Positions 7,288 through 15,212 of a DNA stretch of 62,784 nucleotides are shown in pieces. The notes under the pieces were generated by a model, which saw nothing but the letters and a program-made list of their open reading frames with translations, made no database searches and was not told where the DNA came from. The stretch spans positions 1 to 62,784 of the forward strand of contig ONAK01000015.1 in NCBI GenBank assembly GCA_900315765.1, in the 5' to 3' direction. The stretch comes from an uncultured Prevotella sp. (GTDB lineage Bacteria; Bacteroidota; Bacteroidia; Bacteroidales; Bacteroidaceae). Both the position numbers and the translations under genes were made by a program. Positions within the stretch are counted from its first letter, which is position 1. Each line of letters begins with the position of its first letter.

Positions 7288-9312
7288 ATGATAGTCTGTA
7301 TAGCAGAGAAACCGAGTGTAGCTCGGGATATAGCAAGGATTCTGGGAGCCAACAGCTCGCACGATGGATATATGGAGGGAAACGGCTACCAGGTAACGTG
7401 GACCTTCGGACATCTGTGCGAACTCAAGATGCCCGAAGATTATACTATTGTGTGGAAAGAATGGCGACTGGACTTTCTGCCTATGATTCCGCAACGCTTT
7501 GGCATACGTGTAAAAGAAGACCAAGGCATAAAGAAACAATTTGCCACAATTGAGAAACTGATGCAAAATGCGGATAGCATCATTAATTGTGGTGACGCTG
7601 GACAAGAGGGAGAGCTGATTCAACGATGGGTGATGCAGAAGGCTCAAGCCACCTGTCCTGTTCAACGTTTATGGATTTCGTCTATGACTGATGAAGCCAT
7701 CAAAGAGGGATTTGCACAACTAAAGGATCAAAAAGAGTATCAATCTCTGTACATAGCCGGATTAAGCAGAGCCGTAGGTGACTGGTTGCTTGGCATTAAT
7801 GCAACAAGACTATATACATTAAAATATGGGCAGAACCATCAGGTACTATCAATCGGTAGAGTACAAACCCCAACCCTCGCGCTGATAGTTAAGCGCCAAT
7901 ACGAGATAGACCATTTCGAACCTGAACAATATTGGGTTCTGGCCACAGTATATCGCGATACCACTTTTACTGCCACGAAGGGTAGGTTTACCAGCAAAGA
8001 AGAGGGCGAACAGGCATTCTCTATCATTGAAGGCAAACCATTTACAGTAACGGATGTACAAAAGAAAAATGGTAAGGAGGCACCACCTTCTCTATATGAC
8101 CTGACATCCTTACAAGTAGACTGCAATAAGAAATTCGGGTACTCTGCAGAAATGACATTGAACCTCATACAGAGTCTTTACGAGAAGAAATACACGACAT
8201 ATCCCCGTGTAGATACCACCTTCCTATCTGATGACATCTATCCCAAATGCCCCCAAACACTAAATGGCATCTTTCAAACAAAGTTTAATGGACAAGCACC
8301 GTATGCAGAGCTGATTAAACCGTTAGGAGGAAAACAACTAACAAAATCAAAAAAAGTATTCGACTCCTCAAAGGTTACCGATCACCATGCCATTATACCA
8401 ACAGGGGTAACACCACAAGGGCTATCAGATGCTGAGAAAAATGTATTTGACTTGGTTGCCAAACGCTTTATCTCAGTATTCTATCCTGACTGCAAATTTG
8501 CTCAGACAATTGTAACTGGTAAGGTTGAGGACATAGAATTTAAAGTTACAGGAAAGACCATACTCGAACCTGGGTGGCGAGTGGTGTATTCAAAAGATCA
8601 AGAAAATAACGATGAAGACGAGGCAAAAAAGAAAGAGGAAGAGCGAACACTCCCCATTTTCGAGAAGAATGAGAGCGGCGAGCACACACCAACTTTGACT
8701 GAAAAATGGACTACACCCCCAAAGCCATATACAGAGGCCACTCTGCTTCGAGCTATGGAAACTGCCGGCAGATTGGTAGATAACGAAGAGCTTAGAGCTG
8801 CTATGAAGGAAAACGGTATAGGAAGACCTTCTACACGTGCAGCTATTATCGAGACGCTATTTAAACGACATTATATAAAAAGGAATAGAACCAGTATAGC
8901 TCCTACGCCAACTGGAGTTGAGCTTATTGGACTTATACACGAAGAGCTTTTGAAAAGTGCAGAACTTACGGGAATATGGGAGAAAAAGCTTCGTGACATA
9001 GAACGTAACAAGGAGAATTTCAACTCAGAAGCTCAGGAATTTATTAATGGATTAAAACAGCAAATCACAGAAATTGTTTCACAAGTAAAAGCCGACCCAA
9101 CCAATCGACGGGTGACTGTGATTAATGAGGAGGAATCAAAAAAAGACAAAACTGCAAAGAAAAAAAATACAAGGAAAAAGAAGTCAGAAAGCCCAAAAGA
9201 AGGTGACCCATGCCCCATCTGTGGACAAGGACACATCATCAAAGGGAAAACAGCTTATGGATGCTCGCGATGGAAAGAAGGATGCACTTATCGTGCACCA
9301 TTCAAAAAATAA
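7288..9312 (+). CDS. topB: DNA topoisomerase III (type IA)
   Basis: The 674-residue protein begins with the Toprim domain (MIVCIAEKPSVARDIA with Glu7; DAGQEGE at 103-109). It has the type IA catalytic segment KKYTTYPRVDT with active-site Tyr305, and GIGRPSTRAAI near residue 520. A Lys-rich linker follows, then one C-terminal zinc ribbon (CPICG...C...C). It relaxes negative supercoils and decatenates single-stranded links, working with RecQ-like helicases. Compared with the genes on both sides, its codons are clearly AT-richer (AAA, ATA and TTA are frequent), which suggests a different origin or recent transfer. It is followed by an equally AT-rich toxin-antitoxin pair. topB copies occur both on Bacteroidales chromosomes and on conjugative elements; no other conjugation gene is seen here. 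Confidence 0.92.
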   Translation: MIVCIAEKPSVARDIARILGANSSHDGYMEGNGYQVTWTFGHLCELKMPEDYTIVWKEWRLDFLPMIPQRFGIRVKEDQGIKKQFATIEKLMQNADSIINCGDAGQEGELIQRWVMQKAQATCPVQRLWISSMTDEAIKEGFAQLKDQKEYQSLYIAGLSRAVGDWLLGINATRLYTLKYGQNHQVLSIGRVQTPTLALIVKRQYEIDHFEPEQYWVLATVYRDTTFTATKGRFTSKEEGEQAFSIIEGKPFTVTDVQKKNGKEAPPSLYDLTSLQVDCNKKFGYSAEMTLNLIQSLYEKKYTTYPRVDTTFLSDDIYPKCPQTLNGIFQTKFNGQAPYAELIKPLGGKQLTKSKKVFDSSKVTDHHAIIPTGVTPQGLSDAEKNVFDLVAKRFISVFYPDCKFAQTIVTGKVEDIEFKVTGKTILEPGWRVVYSKDQENNDEDEAKKKEEERTLPIFEKNESGEHTPTLTEKWTTPPKPYTEATLLRAMETAGRLVDNEELRAAMKENGIGRPSTRAAIIETLFKRHYIKRNRTSIAPTPTGVELIGLIHEELLKSAELTGIWEKKLRDIERNKENFNSEAQEFINGLKQQITEIVSQVKADPTNRRVTVINEEESKKDKTAKKKNTRKKKSESPKEGDPCPICGQGHIIKGKTAYGCSRWKEGCTYRAPFKK

Positions 9313-9324
9313 TTATGTCAAAAG

Positions 9325-9356
9325 TTTGGAACTTTCAATTATTCATTGTATTTTTG
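9325..9356 (+). promoter_or_regulatory. Complete promoter of the toxin-antitoxin pair
   Basis: TTTG (9325-9328), 20 nt, then TATTTTTG (9349-9356): both elements of the Bacteroidetes consensus, 18 nt before the antitoxin ATG. Confidence 0.75.
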
Positions 9357-9374
9357 CAGCAGAAATAGTAATTT

Positions 9375-9674
9375 ATGGAAGAAGACAAAATACTAAATGC
9401 ATCAGAACCTGCAGCAGCTATGCTGAGCGAGGAGGTTAGAAGGAGTGGACTTTTGAGTCAGGTTATGAAGTTGAGTCAAACAGATAAGGTTGCTTTGATA
9501 AGATATTTGAATAGCAATGTTGATAGAGAACCACTCTTTCAGCCTGATGAATTTGGCAAAATAAAACTAACTTCAAAAATGCGAACTGCTGTAGCAAAGG
9601 CAGAACGCGATTTTGAAGAAGGGAAATGTTTCTCTGAAGCCGATTTTAAAAATAGATTTGCAAAATGGCTTTAG
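9375..9674 (+). CDS. Antitoxin component of a ParE/RelE-type module
   Basis: This 99-residue, charged, mostly helical protein has no membrane segment or enzyme motif. It is the first gene of a two-gene unit and its 3' end overlaps the toxin gene by 10 bp, the typical order for toxin-antitoxin pairs. The C-terminal part (KMRTAVAKAERDFEEGKCFS) resembles the toxin-wrapping tail of many Bacteroidales ParE/RelE antitoxins. I do not recognise a classical DNA-binding fold with certainty; the N-terminal half may bind the operator. It has its own strong promoter. The role is inferred mainly from the neighbour. Confidence 0.7.
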   Translation: MEEDKILNASEPAAAMLSEEVRRSGLLSQVMKLSQTDKVALIRYLNSNVDREPLFQPDEFGKIKLTSKMRTAVAKAERDFEEGKCFSEADFKNRFAKWL

Positions 9675-9967
9675 AGATATTGTATAGTCCTCAGTTTTTT
9701 GACAATCTGGAGACTATTTTGAATTTCTTTGATGAAAGAAATGGAAGTTCTAATTTTAGTAAGAAATTACTAAAAATGATTCAAAAGCAAATTCAGTTAC
9801 TAAAGACAATGCCAGAGATTGGCAGAATGACTGATTGCCCTGGAATAAGGATTCTGTTTGTGGAGCGTTTTGGAATAGATTATCAGATACGTGATAAATC
9901 AATTCTGATTATTGACATTTATTCCTGTGAAACCAATCCTGACGAATTATTGTTCAAGGCATTGTAG
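9665..9967 (+). CDS. ParE/RelE superfamily toxin
   Basis: The 100-residue protein has the ParE/RelE fold pattern. It starts with a beta-strand (LEILYSPQFFDNLE), continues with a long helical hairpin ending in LLKTMPEIGRM, and closes with the strands IRILFVERFGIDYQIRDKSILIIDIYSC. Family toxins either cleave mRNA at the ribosome (RelE) or poison gyrase (ParE); the sequence alone does not settle which. The 10-bp overlap with the upstream antitoxin implies translational coupling. Low GC matches topB just upstream and differs from porE downstream. Confidence 0.85.
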   Translation: MALEILYSPQFFDNLETILNFFDERNGSSNFSKKLLKMIQKQIQLLKTMPEIGRMTDCPGIRILFVERFGIDYQIRDKSILIIDIYSCETNPDELLFKAL

Positions 9968-10016
9968 CATAACGGATACACAATAAAACACGATGTCGCG
10001 CGTTTTTATTAATAGT

Positions 10017-12071
10017 ATGCGGAAAGTCATATACATATTATATATAACGCTATTCACCCTGCTACTTGGCAGTTGCGGGGCGGAACAGGCTGTGAAGAAA
10101 GGCGATAAATACTGGGCTGTGGGCGAATACTACGATGCCGCAGAACAATATAAGAAAGCCTATACCCACACACCCAGCAAGGAACGAGCCACCCGAGGAA
10201 AACGCGCTAGGAAACTGGCTGAGTGCTATCGCCACCTCAACCAGACAAACAAAGCTATCTCTGCCTATAATAACGTGGTTCGCTATAAGCAGACCGACTC
10301 GCTGACGCACTTGTACCTCGGACAGTTGTATATGCGAAATGGCAACTACAAAGAGGCTGCCAAGCACTTCCAGACGGCAGTAGACAGTTTACAGATAACC
10401 CTGGATAGTTTAAACCTCATGCTCGCCAAAGTAGGACTGGAATCAGCCCATAAGGCACCACAATGGAAAAAAGAGGGGTCGGCATATACGGTGAAGAAGA
10501 TGGACCTGTTTAATTCGCGCCGCGATGACTACTCACCCATGCTGACGGGCGATAGTGACGACCAGCTCTACTTCACCTCCACCCGTAATCAGGCCCAAGG
10601 CGACGAGCTGAGTGGCATAACAGGCACCAAGAACGCAGATATCTTCTTCAGTCAGAAAGACGAGAAAGGCAAATGGGGCAAACCGCAGCTGATAGCCTCG
10701 GAACTGAATTCGGTTTACGACGAGGGGGCGTGCTGTTTCTCGCCCGATGGTAAGACAATGTATCTGACACAGTGCCTTACCGACCCCAACTATCCGCGAT
10801 ACGCAAAGATTATGGAATCGAGCCGTAGTGATGCCGCATGGAGCAAACCCAAAGAACTGGTGATTTCGCACGACACACTGTCGAGCTTTGCCCACCCTGC
10901 CGTCAGTCCTGATGGCGAGTGGTTGTATTTTGTCAGCGATATGCCAGGCGGCATGGGCGGACTTGACATCTGGCGATGCCGGATACAGAACAACGGCGAT
11001 ATAGGCTATGCAGAAAACGTAGGCGAGCCGATAAACACCCCAGGCGACGAGATGTTCCCCACCTTCCGCCCCAATGGCGATTTCTATTTCTCGAGTAATG
11101 GTCACCCCGGCTTAGGCGGCCTCGATATCTATTTCATCCCAGCAAAAAGCCAACACCCAACACCCACTATCCAACACCCAGGTTTCCCCCTCAACTCGCA
11201 AGCCGATGATTTCGGCATGACCTTTGAAGGCAAGTTGAATCAGGGATTCTTCTGTTCGAATCGTGGCGACCTGCGAGGTTTCGACCATATCTACAGCTTT
11301 TATAATCCAGAGATCATACAAACCGTTAAGGGGTGGGTTTACGAACAGGACGGCTACGAACTGACAGCTGCACAGGTATATATGGTGGGCAACGATGGTA
11401 CCAACCTGAAGTTGAGCGTGAGGAGCGACGGATCGTTTACCCAGGAGATAAAACCTGATGTTGACTACGTGATTCTTGGCACGTGCAAGGGCTACCTGAA
11501 TCATCAGGAACAGATACGCGTGGCACCATCGAAGAAATCAGAGGAATATGTGTTGCAATTCCCATTGGCCAACATATCGGCACCAGTGCTGATAGAGAAC
11601 ATCTTTTACGACTTCAACAAGGCCAGCCTGCGCCCTGAATCGCAGAAAGCCCTCGACGAGCTGGTACAACTGCTGAACGAGAATCCCAATGTCACCATCG
11701 AGCTTTCGGCCCATACCGATAGTCGCGGTTCGGAGACTTACAACGAACAACTATCACAGCGCCGAGCAGAGAGTGTGGTGGCCTATCTCATAGCCCACGG
11801 CATAGCTGCCGACCGCCTGACACCTAAGGGGTACGGCGAGAATAATCCTAAGCGTATCAAGAAACGTGTGGCAGAAAAATACGAATTCCTCAAGGAGGGC
11901 GATGTGCTGACGGAGGAGATGATCAGCGCGCTCCCTGAGGAACAGCAGGAACAGTGCCATCAGATGAACCGAAGGACTGAGTTTAAAGTGTTGCGGACAA
12001 CTTACGGTATGTTTGATAAGGCAGGAAAACTAATACAAAGCCCAGCAACAACACCACAAACCAAGGATTGA
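10017..12071 (+). CDS. porE: PorE-type type IX secretion lipoprotein (TPR, PD40 propeller, regulatory domain, OmpA)
   Basis: The start at 10017 gives a clean lipoprotein signal peptide with lipobox LLGSC (Cys20); an in-frame ATG at 9993 would add 8 residues. Domains in order: TPR repeats (about 25-130), a PD40/WD40-like propeller (about 165-420) with motifs such as SPDGKTMYLTQ and SPDGEWLYFVSD, a carboxypeptidase-regulatory-like domain (about 430-505), and an OmpA C-terminal peptidoglycan-binding domain (about 520-670, with ELSAHTDSRGSETYNEQLS). This order is diagnostic of PorE, which tethers the type IX secretion machine to peptidoglycan in the periplasm. A repeat-derived stretch (QHPTPTIQHPG) interrupts the propeller at about 11150-11180. 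The 3' end overlaps the convergent DUF5056 gene by 89 bp. Confidence 0.88.
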   Translation: MRKVIYILYITLFTLLLGSCGAEQAVKKGDKYWAVGEYYDAAEQYKKAYTHTPSKERATRGKRARKLAECYRHLNQTNKAISAYNNVVRYKQTDSLTHLYLGQLYMRNGNYKEAAKHFQTAVDSLQITLDSLNLMLAKVGLESAHKAPQWKKEGSAYTVKKMDLFNSRRDDYSPMLTGDSDDQLYFTSTRNQAQGDELSGITGTKNADIFFSQKDEKGKWGKPQLIASELNSVYDEGACCFSPDGKTMYLTQCLTDPNYPRYAKIMESSRSDAAWSKPKELVISHDTLSSFAHPAVSPDGEWLYFVSDMPGGMGGLDIWRCRIQNNGDIGYAENVGEPINTPGDEMFPTFRPNGDFYFSSNGHPGLGGLDIYFIPAKSQHPTPTIQHPGFPLNSQADDFGMTFEGKLNQGFFCSNRGDLRGFDHIYSFYNPEIIQTVKGWVYEQDGYELTAAQVYMVGNDGTNLKLSVRSDGSFTQEIKPDVDYVILGTCKGYLNHQEQIRVAPSKKSEEYVLQFPLANISAPVLIENIFYDFNKASLRPESQKALDELVQLLNENPNVTIELSAHTDSRGSETYNEQLSQRRAESVVAYLIAHGIAADRLTPKGYGENNPKRIKKRVAEKYEFLKEGDVLTEEMISALPEEQQEQCHQMNRRTEFKVLRTTYGMFDKAGKLIQSPATTPQTKD

Positions 12072-12387
12072 TATTTATCTCGGTAGTAGGTGCAGTAATC
12101 AGGAACACCTCGATGGTGTTTATCAGCATCTGCTTTCCACCAGAGAGCATGCTCTCTAACACAGGCCAGCCTTTTGCCAACCAGAAGGCCAGAAGAGCCA
12201 CACCCACGCAGAACAGCGTCCAGAGCTGCGACAATCTGTGCACCTTTGAGTCGGCCATTGCCACATCGCTCATCTCGGGCAGATTCATCATAACCCGCTC
12301 GGTAAATCCATTGTCTTCTATGGTCTGCTTCGCAGCATCAGCAAACAGCTGCTTCAGCAACATGTCATTTTTATCCTCCATATCCAT
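11983..12387 (-). CDS. DUF5056 protein, probable membrane partner of the ECF sigma factor
   Basis: This 134-residue protein has a charged N-terminal cytoplasmic part of about 50 residues (LLKQLFADAAKQTIEDNGF) and two or three membrane helices (FCVGVALLAFWLA, INTIEVFLITA, WFVVLLLGFVLVFLP). It corresponds to DUF5056, which regularly follows an ECF sigma gene in Bacteroidales. An anti-sigma role is likely from position and topology but unproven; no zinc-binding HxxxCxxC motif is present. Its start overlaps the sigma gene by 17 bp. Its 3' end runs 89 bp into the tail of porE on the other strand. Confidence 0.8.
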   Translation of the reverse strand: MDMEDKNDMLLKQLFADAAKQTIEDNGFTERVMMNLPEMSDVAMADSKVHRLSQLWTLFCVGVALLAFWLAKGWPVLESMLSGGKQMLINTIEVFLITAPTTEININPWFVVLLLGFVLVFLPYQTYRKLSATL

Positions 12388-12910
12388 TTTCTCTTAAATA
12401 GTTAGCCATTTTTTCTTTTCCTCGCTTCAAATGCGATTTTACTGTATTTTCTGGTATTCCTGTTATCTTGCTTATCTGGTCGATGGGGTAACCATCTATC
12501 AGTTGCAGCGTGATACATGTACGTTCATCAGGTTTAAGCAGCGACATGGCTGCATGTATATCCATCTTAGTATTCGAATCGCCTGTATTTGCCGATTTCC
12601 GCACAGCGCCTGAGTCTTCGATATCGTAAGTCTGCTTACGCGCACGTACATCATCATAATACACATTGTAGGCTATACGCATCAGCCACGTAGAGAAGCT
12701 GCTCATGCCACGGAACTTGCTAATGTTCACATAGGCCTTGATAAAGGTCTCTTGTGCCAAGTCGTCGCTAAGCTGCTCATTGCCCAGTGTCTGGTTCAGA
12801 AAGAACCTGCGCACAGGCGACTGGTACTTCCTTACAAGCTGGTCGAACGCCTGCTTGTTGTGGAACACCGCCACCTGTGTCACTAATGCTATGTCGCTGA
12901 TGCTAGCCAT
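12371..12910 (-). CDS. ECF-type RNA polymerase sigma factor
   Basis: The 179-residue protein has region 2 (FDQLVRKYQSPVRRFFLNQT, DDLAQETFIKAYVNISKFRG, FSTWLMRIAYNVYYDDVRAR) and region 4 with a helix-turn-helix (YPIDQISKITGIPENTVKSHLKRGKEKM). It directs RNA polymerase to a stress regulon. It is the third gene of a four-gene - strand unit: DUF6249, PspC, sigma, DUF5056. The gap to PspC is 3 bp and the overlap with DUF5056 is 17 bp, so co-expression is certain in practice. The membrane partners point to an envelope signal. The promoter of the unit (13852-13859) is of housekeeping type. Confidence 0.93.
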   Translation of the reverse strand: MASISDIALVTQVAVFHNKQAFDQLVRKYQSPVRRFFLNQTLGNEQLSDDLAQETFIKAYVNISKFRGMSSFSTWLMRIAYNVYYDDVRARKQTYDIEDSGAVRKSANTGDSNTKMDIHAAMSLLKPDERTCITLQLIDGYPIDQISKITGIPENTVKSHLKRGKEKMANYLRENGYGG

Positions 12911-12913
12911 TTA

Positions 12914-13114
12914 TCACTTTCCCTCAATCCAGTTCTTTTCTGGCATTACAATCCAACAAACTATGTAGAATATCACCCCACTGAAGCAAGTGCATATGGT
13001 AAGGAATGCGTATGCCAGGCGAACCATGGTGGGATCGAAATCCAGATACTCAGCTATTCCTGAGCAAACTCCTGCAATCACTCTGTCGTTAGAGCGCATC
13101 AATCTCTTGTTCAT
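12914..13114 (-). CDS. PspC domain protein
   Basis: This 66-residue protein is a single PspC domain: MRSNDRVIAGVCSGIAEYLD, then DPTMVRLAYAFLTIC and a membrane helix GVIFYIVCWIVMPE. PspC domains act in phage-shock type envelope stress sensing. The gene overlaps the end of DUF6249 by 4 bp (ATGA) and precedes the sigma gene by 3 bp, so it probably belongs to the signal input side of the sigma/DUF5056 switch. Confidence 0.93.
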   Translation of the reverse strand: MNKRLMRSNDRVIAGVCSGIAEYLDFDPTMVRLAYAFLTICTCFSGVIFYIVCWIVMPEKNWIEGK

Positions 13115-13794
13115 AATTCTTCGTTTTTAGAGTTGTTATCAAAATTCTGACGTACATCATTCAGGTTCTCGTTCTTCTTGGCTTGGCGAGCTATCATGTA
13201 CTTACCCAGTCCGATGAAGAACACCAGTGCTCCGATACCTATTCCCAGTTCATCGAGGATGATACCCAGGAAGATAGCAAGTCCGATACCTGTAAACATC
13301 TGGCGGATACCCTCGTTATACTCCTTCGTGTTATTGGTTGTATAGGTCTCCTTCAGCAGTTCCTCTGGTATTTGCTGTCCGTTCTGTATGGCCATCTGTG
13401 CCAGGCGGTACTTCTCTTTGCGATTGCGGTTGATGAAGTAGAACACCAGAATCAGGATGACAACAGGCAGGAAGAATCCAAAGCAGAGAATAGCGATAAT
13501 AGGAATCAGGAAGACACCTCCACCCATGCTTTCGAACATACCTTTTACAAAATTCCCAGCTTCTTCACCTTCTAATGTCACGTTGCGCTCATAGGTGTAG
13601 TCATCGTTTGAGTCAACATTAGAATTGGTGTTAGCAGCAGTAGTGTCAGAGAAGGCTTCGATAGAGCCCTGATCGTGTTTTACAGTGTCGCTCACCTGCT
13701 CAGTACGAGGCGTGTGGCGATGCTTTTGTGCTGTGGCATTAGCATTTGAGCTAAGTGCGAGCACCATGGCGATTGCGATTAAATACTGTTTCAT
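13111..13794 (-). CDS. DUF6249 membrane protein
   Basis: The start at 13794 (MKQYLIAIAMVLALSSNANA) gives a proper signal peptide; the longer reading from 13854 would begin inside the promoter. A low-complexity Ser/Asp/Asn/Thr-rich periplasmic segment (about 20-85) follows, then a membrane helix (VFLIPIIAILCFGFFLPVVILILV). The cytoplasmic stretch FINRNRKEKYRLAQMAIQNGQ is the DUF6249 signature, and further helices end in GALVFFIGLGKYMIA. The function is unknown. It is the first gene of the ECF-sigma unit and may sense the envelope state. Confidence 0.85.
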   Translation of the reverse strand: MKQYLIAIAMVLALSSNANATAQKHRHTPRTEQVSDTVKHDQGSIEAFSDTTAANTNSNVDSNDDYTYERNVTLEGEEAGNFVKGMFESMGGGVFLIPIIAILCFGFFLPVVILILVFYFINRNRKEKYRLAQMAIQNGQQIPEELLKETYTTNNTKEYNEGIRQMFTGIGLAIFLGIILDELGIGIGALVFFIGLGKYMIARQAKKNENLNDVRQNFDNNSKNEEL

Positions 13795-13851
13795 ATCTTT
13801 CTTGTTTTTAAATTCTACACCTGTTTGACGTAAGAAATCATAAATTAGTTG

Positions 13852-13889
13852 CAAAGATAGTGTTTTTTCTTATTTTTTTCTTAATTTTG
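13852..13889. promoter_or_regulatory. Divergent promoter pair: sigma operon (-) and rRNA methyltransferase (+)
   Basis: On the - strand TATCTTTG (13859-13852) serves the DUF6249-PspC-sigma-DUF5056 unit. On the + strand TAATTTTG (13882-13889) stands 18 nt before the methyltransferase ATG at 13908. The two boxes are only about 22 bp apart. Confidence 0.6.
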
Positions 13890-13907
13890 CCACAAATTTC
13901 AGAAATA

Positions 13908-15158
13908 ATGGTCAGTTTACCAGCAGATTTCGTGGCAGAGACACGCAGGATTATGGGCGAAGAGAGGTTCAATCGCTTTGTAGGAGCTTTCGAAGAAGAA
14001 GCGCCCACTTCTATTCGTGTGAATACGCGAATACTGTATGATGGTTTAAGGGTGATGGGTGATGGTGGTAACCAGGTGCCCTGGTGTGCTGAAGGCTACT
14101 ATCTCGAAGACAGGCCCCAGTTCACCTTTGATCCCCTACTCCACGCAGGCTGCTACTACGTACAAGAGGCCTCATCCATGTTCGTCACCCACGTGGTGCG
14201 AACCTCTCTCTCACCTCTCACCCCCAAACTTGCTTTGGATCTCTGCGCTGCGCCTGGGGGTAAGTCTACGGCATTGCGCAGCGTATTGCCAGAGGCGTGT
14301 GTACTGGTGAGCAACGAGCCCTTGAGTAATCGTGCCCAGATTCTGCTTGAGAACATCACCAAGTGGGGAGCCCCCAACTGTATCGTCACCAATAATTACC
14401 CACGCGATTTCCGCAAATCCAAACTCAAGTTCGACCTCATCCTGTGCGACGTACCTTGTTCGGGCGAAGGCATGATGCGCAAGGATCCTGGCGCCATCAG
14501 CGAATGGAGCCTGAAGAACGTTGAGAAATGCTGGCAGTTGCAGCGTGAGATTGTGGCCGATGCATGGGAGTGCCTCAACCCAGGTGGACTATTTATATAT
14601 AGTACGTGTACATTTAATACAAAAGAGAACGAGGAGAACATCCAGTGGATGCTTGAGAACTTCGATGCTGAGGTGCTCGACATTCCTGTCGACCCATCAT
14701 GGCAGATTACAGGCTCGCTGCTCGAAGGTTTCAACGCCCCCGTTTATCGTTTCATCCCCGGCATCACCCGTGGCGAAGGCCTGTTTGTCTGCGCTTTGCG
14801 CAAGAATACGAGGAAGGACGAAGGAGGAAGGACGAAGGAGATTAGTTCTGCAGATATCATCAAAAACAAGAACTTGAAAGTTTTGGACCCAGGTATTCTC
14901 CTTCCTCCTTCCTCCCTCCTCACTCCAAAAGTCGATGTCGATTACCCCGAGGCTATCAGGTATCTGCGAGGCGAGGCTATGGTATTGCCAACCGATACAC
15001 CCAAGGGCATCGTAGAGATAACCTACAAGGGCCAACCCATCGGCCCCGTCAAGAATATCGGCAATCGTGCCAACAATCTCTACCCCAAACCCTGGCGCAT
15101 CAAGAGCACCCACCTGCCCAGCGAAGCACCAAAGGTGCTTGGAAATGTAAAAATGTAA
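13908..15158 (+). CDS. 16S rRNA (cytosine-5) methyltransferase, RsmF/NOL1-NOP2-SUN family
   Basis: The start at 13908 (MVSLPADF) follows the -7 box; the longer reading has an unlikely N-terminus. The S-adenosylmethionine fold is clear: LDLCAAPGGKST (motif I), CDVPCSGEGMMRKD with the release Cys, and YSTCTFNTKENEEN with the catalytic Cys. The C-terminal RNA-binding part (IRYLRGEAM, GPVKNIGNRANNLYPKPWRIKS) matches the RsmF/YebU type of Bacteroidetes. Two low-complexity insertions coded by short DNA repeats are visible: DGLRVMGDGG near residue 45, and RKDEGGRTKE plus a LLPPSSLLTP stretch near residues 305-345. The natural end runs into an AT-rich repeat ladder (last codons GNVKM). Confidence 0.9.
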   Translation: MVSLPADFVAETRRIMGEERFNRFVGAFEEEAPTSIRVNTRILYDGLRVMGDGGNQVPWCAEGYYLEDRPQFTFDPLLHAGCYYVQEASSMFVTHVVRTSLSPLTPKLALDLCAAPGGKSTALRSVLPEACVLVSNEPLSNRAQILLENITKWGAPNCIVTNNYPRDFRKSKLKFDLILCDVPCSGEGMMRKDPGAISEWSLKNVEKCWQLQREIVADAWECLNPGGLFIYSTCTFNTKENEENIQWMLENFDAEVLDIPVDPSWQITGSLLEGFNAPVYRFIPGITRGEGLFVCALRKNTRKDEGGRTKEISSADIIKNKNLKVLDPGILLPPSSLLTPKVDVDYPEAIRYLRGEAMVLPTDTPKGIVEITYKGQPIGPVKNIGNRANNLYPKPWRIKSTHLPSEAPKVLGNVKM

Positions 15159-15212
15159 AAATGCAAAAATGTAATTTTTAAATTTTATAATTTTTAAATT
15201 TTTAAATTTTAA
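15145..15212. repeat. AT-rich word ladder between the methyltransferase and thyA
   Basis: Near-repeats of AAAAATGTAAAAATG followed by TTTTTAAATTTTATAA units fill the whole gap. A very similar ladder on the opposite strand lies at 48087-48157. The ladder codes for the last residues of the upstream protein and abuts the thyA start codon. Confidence 0.7.
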
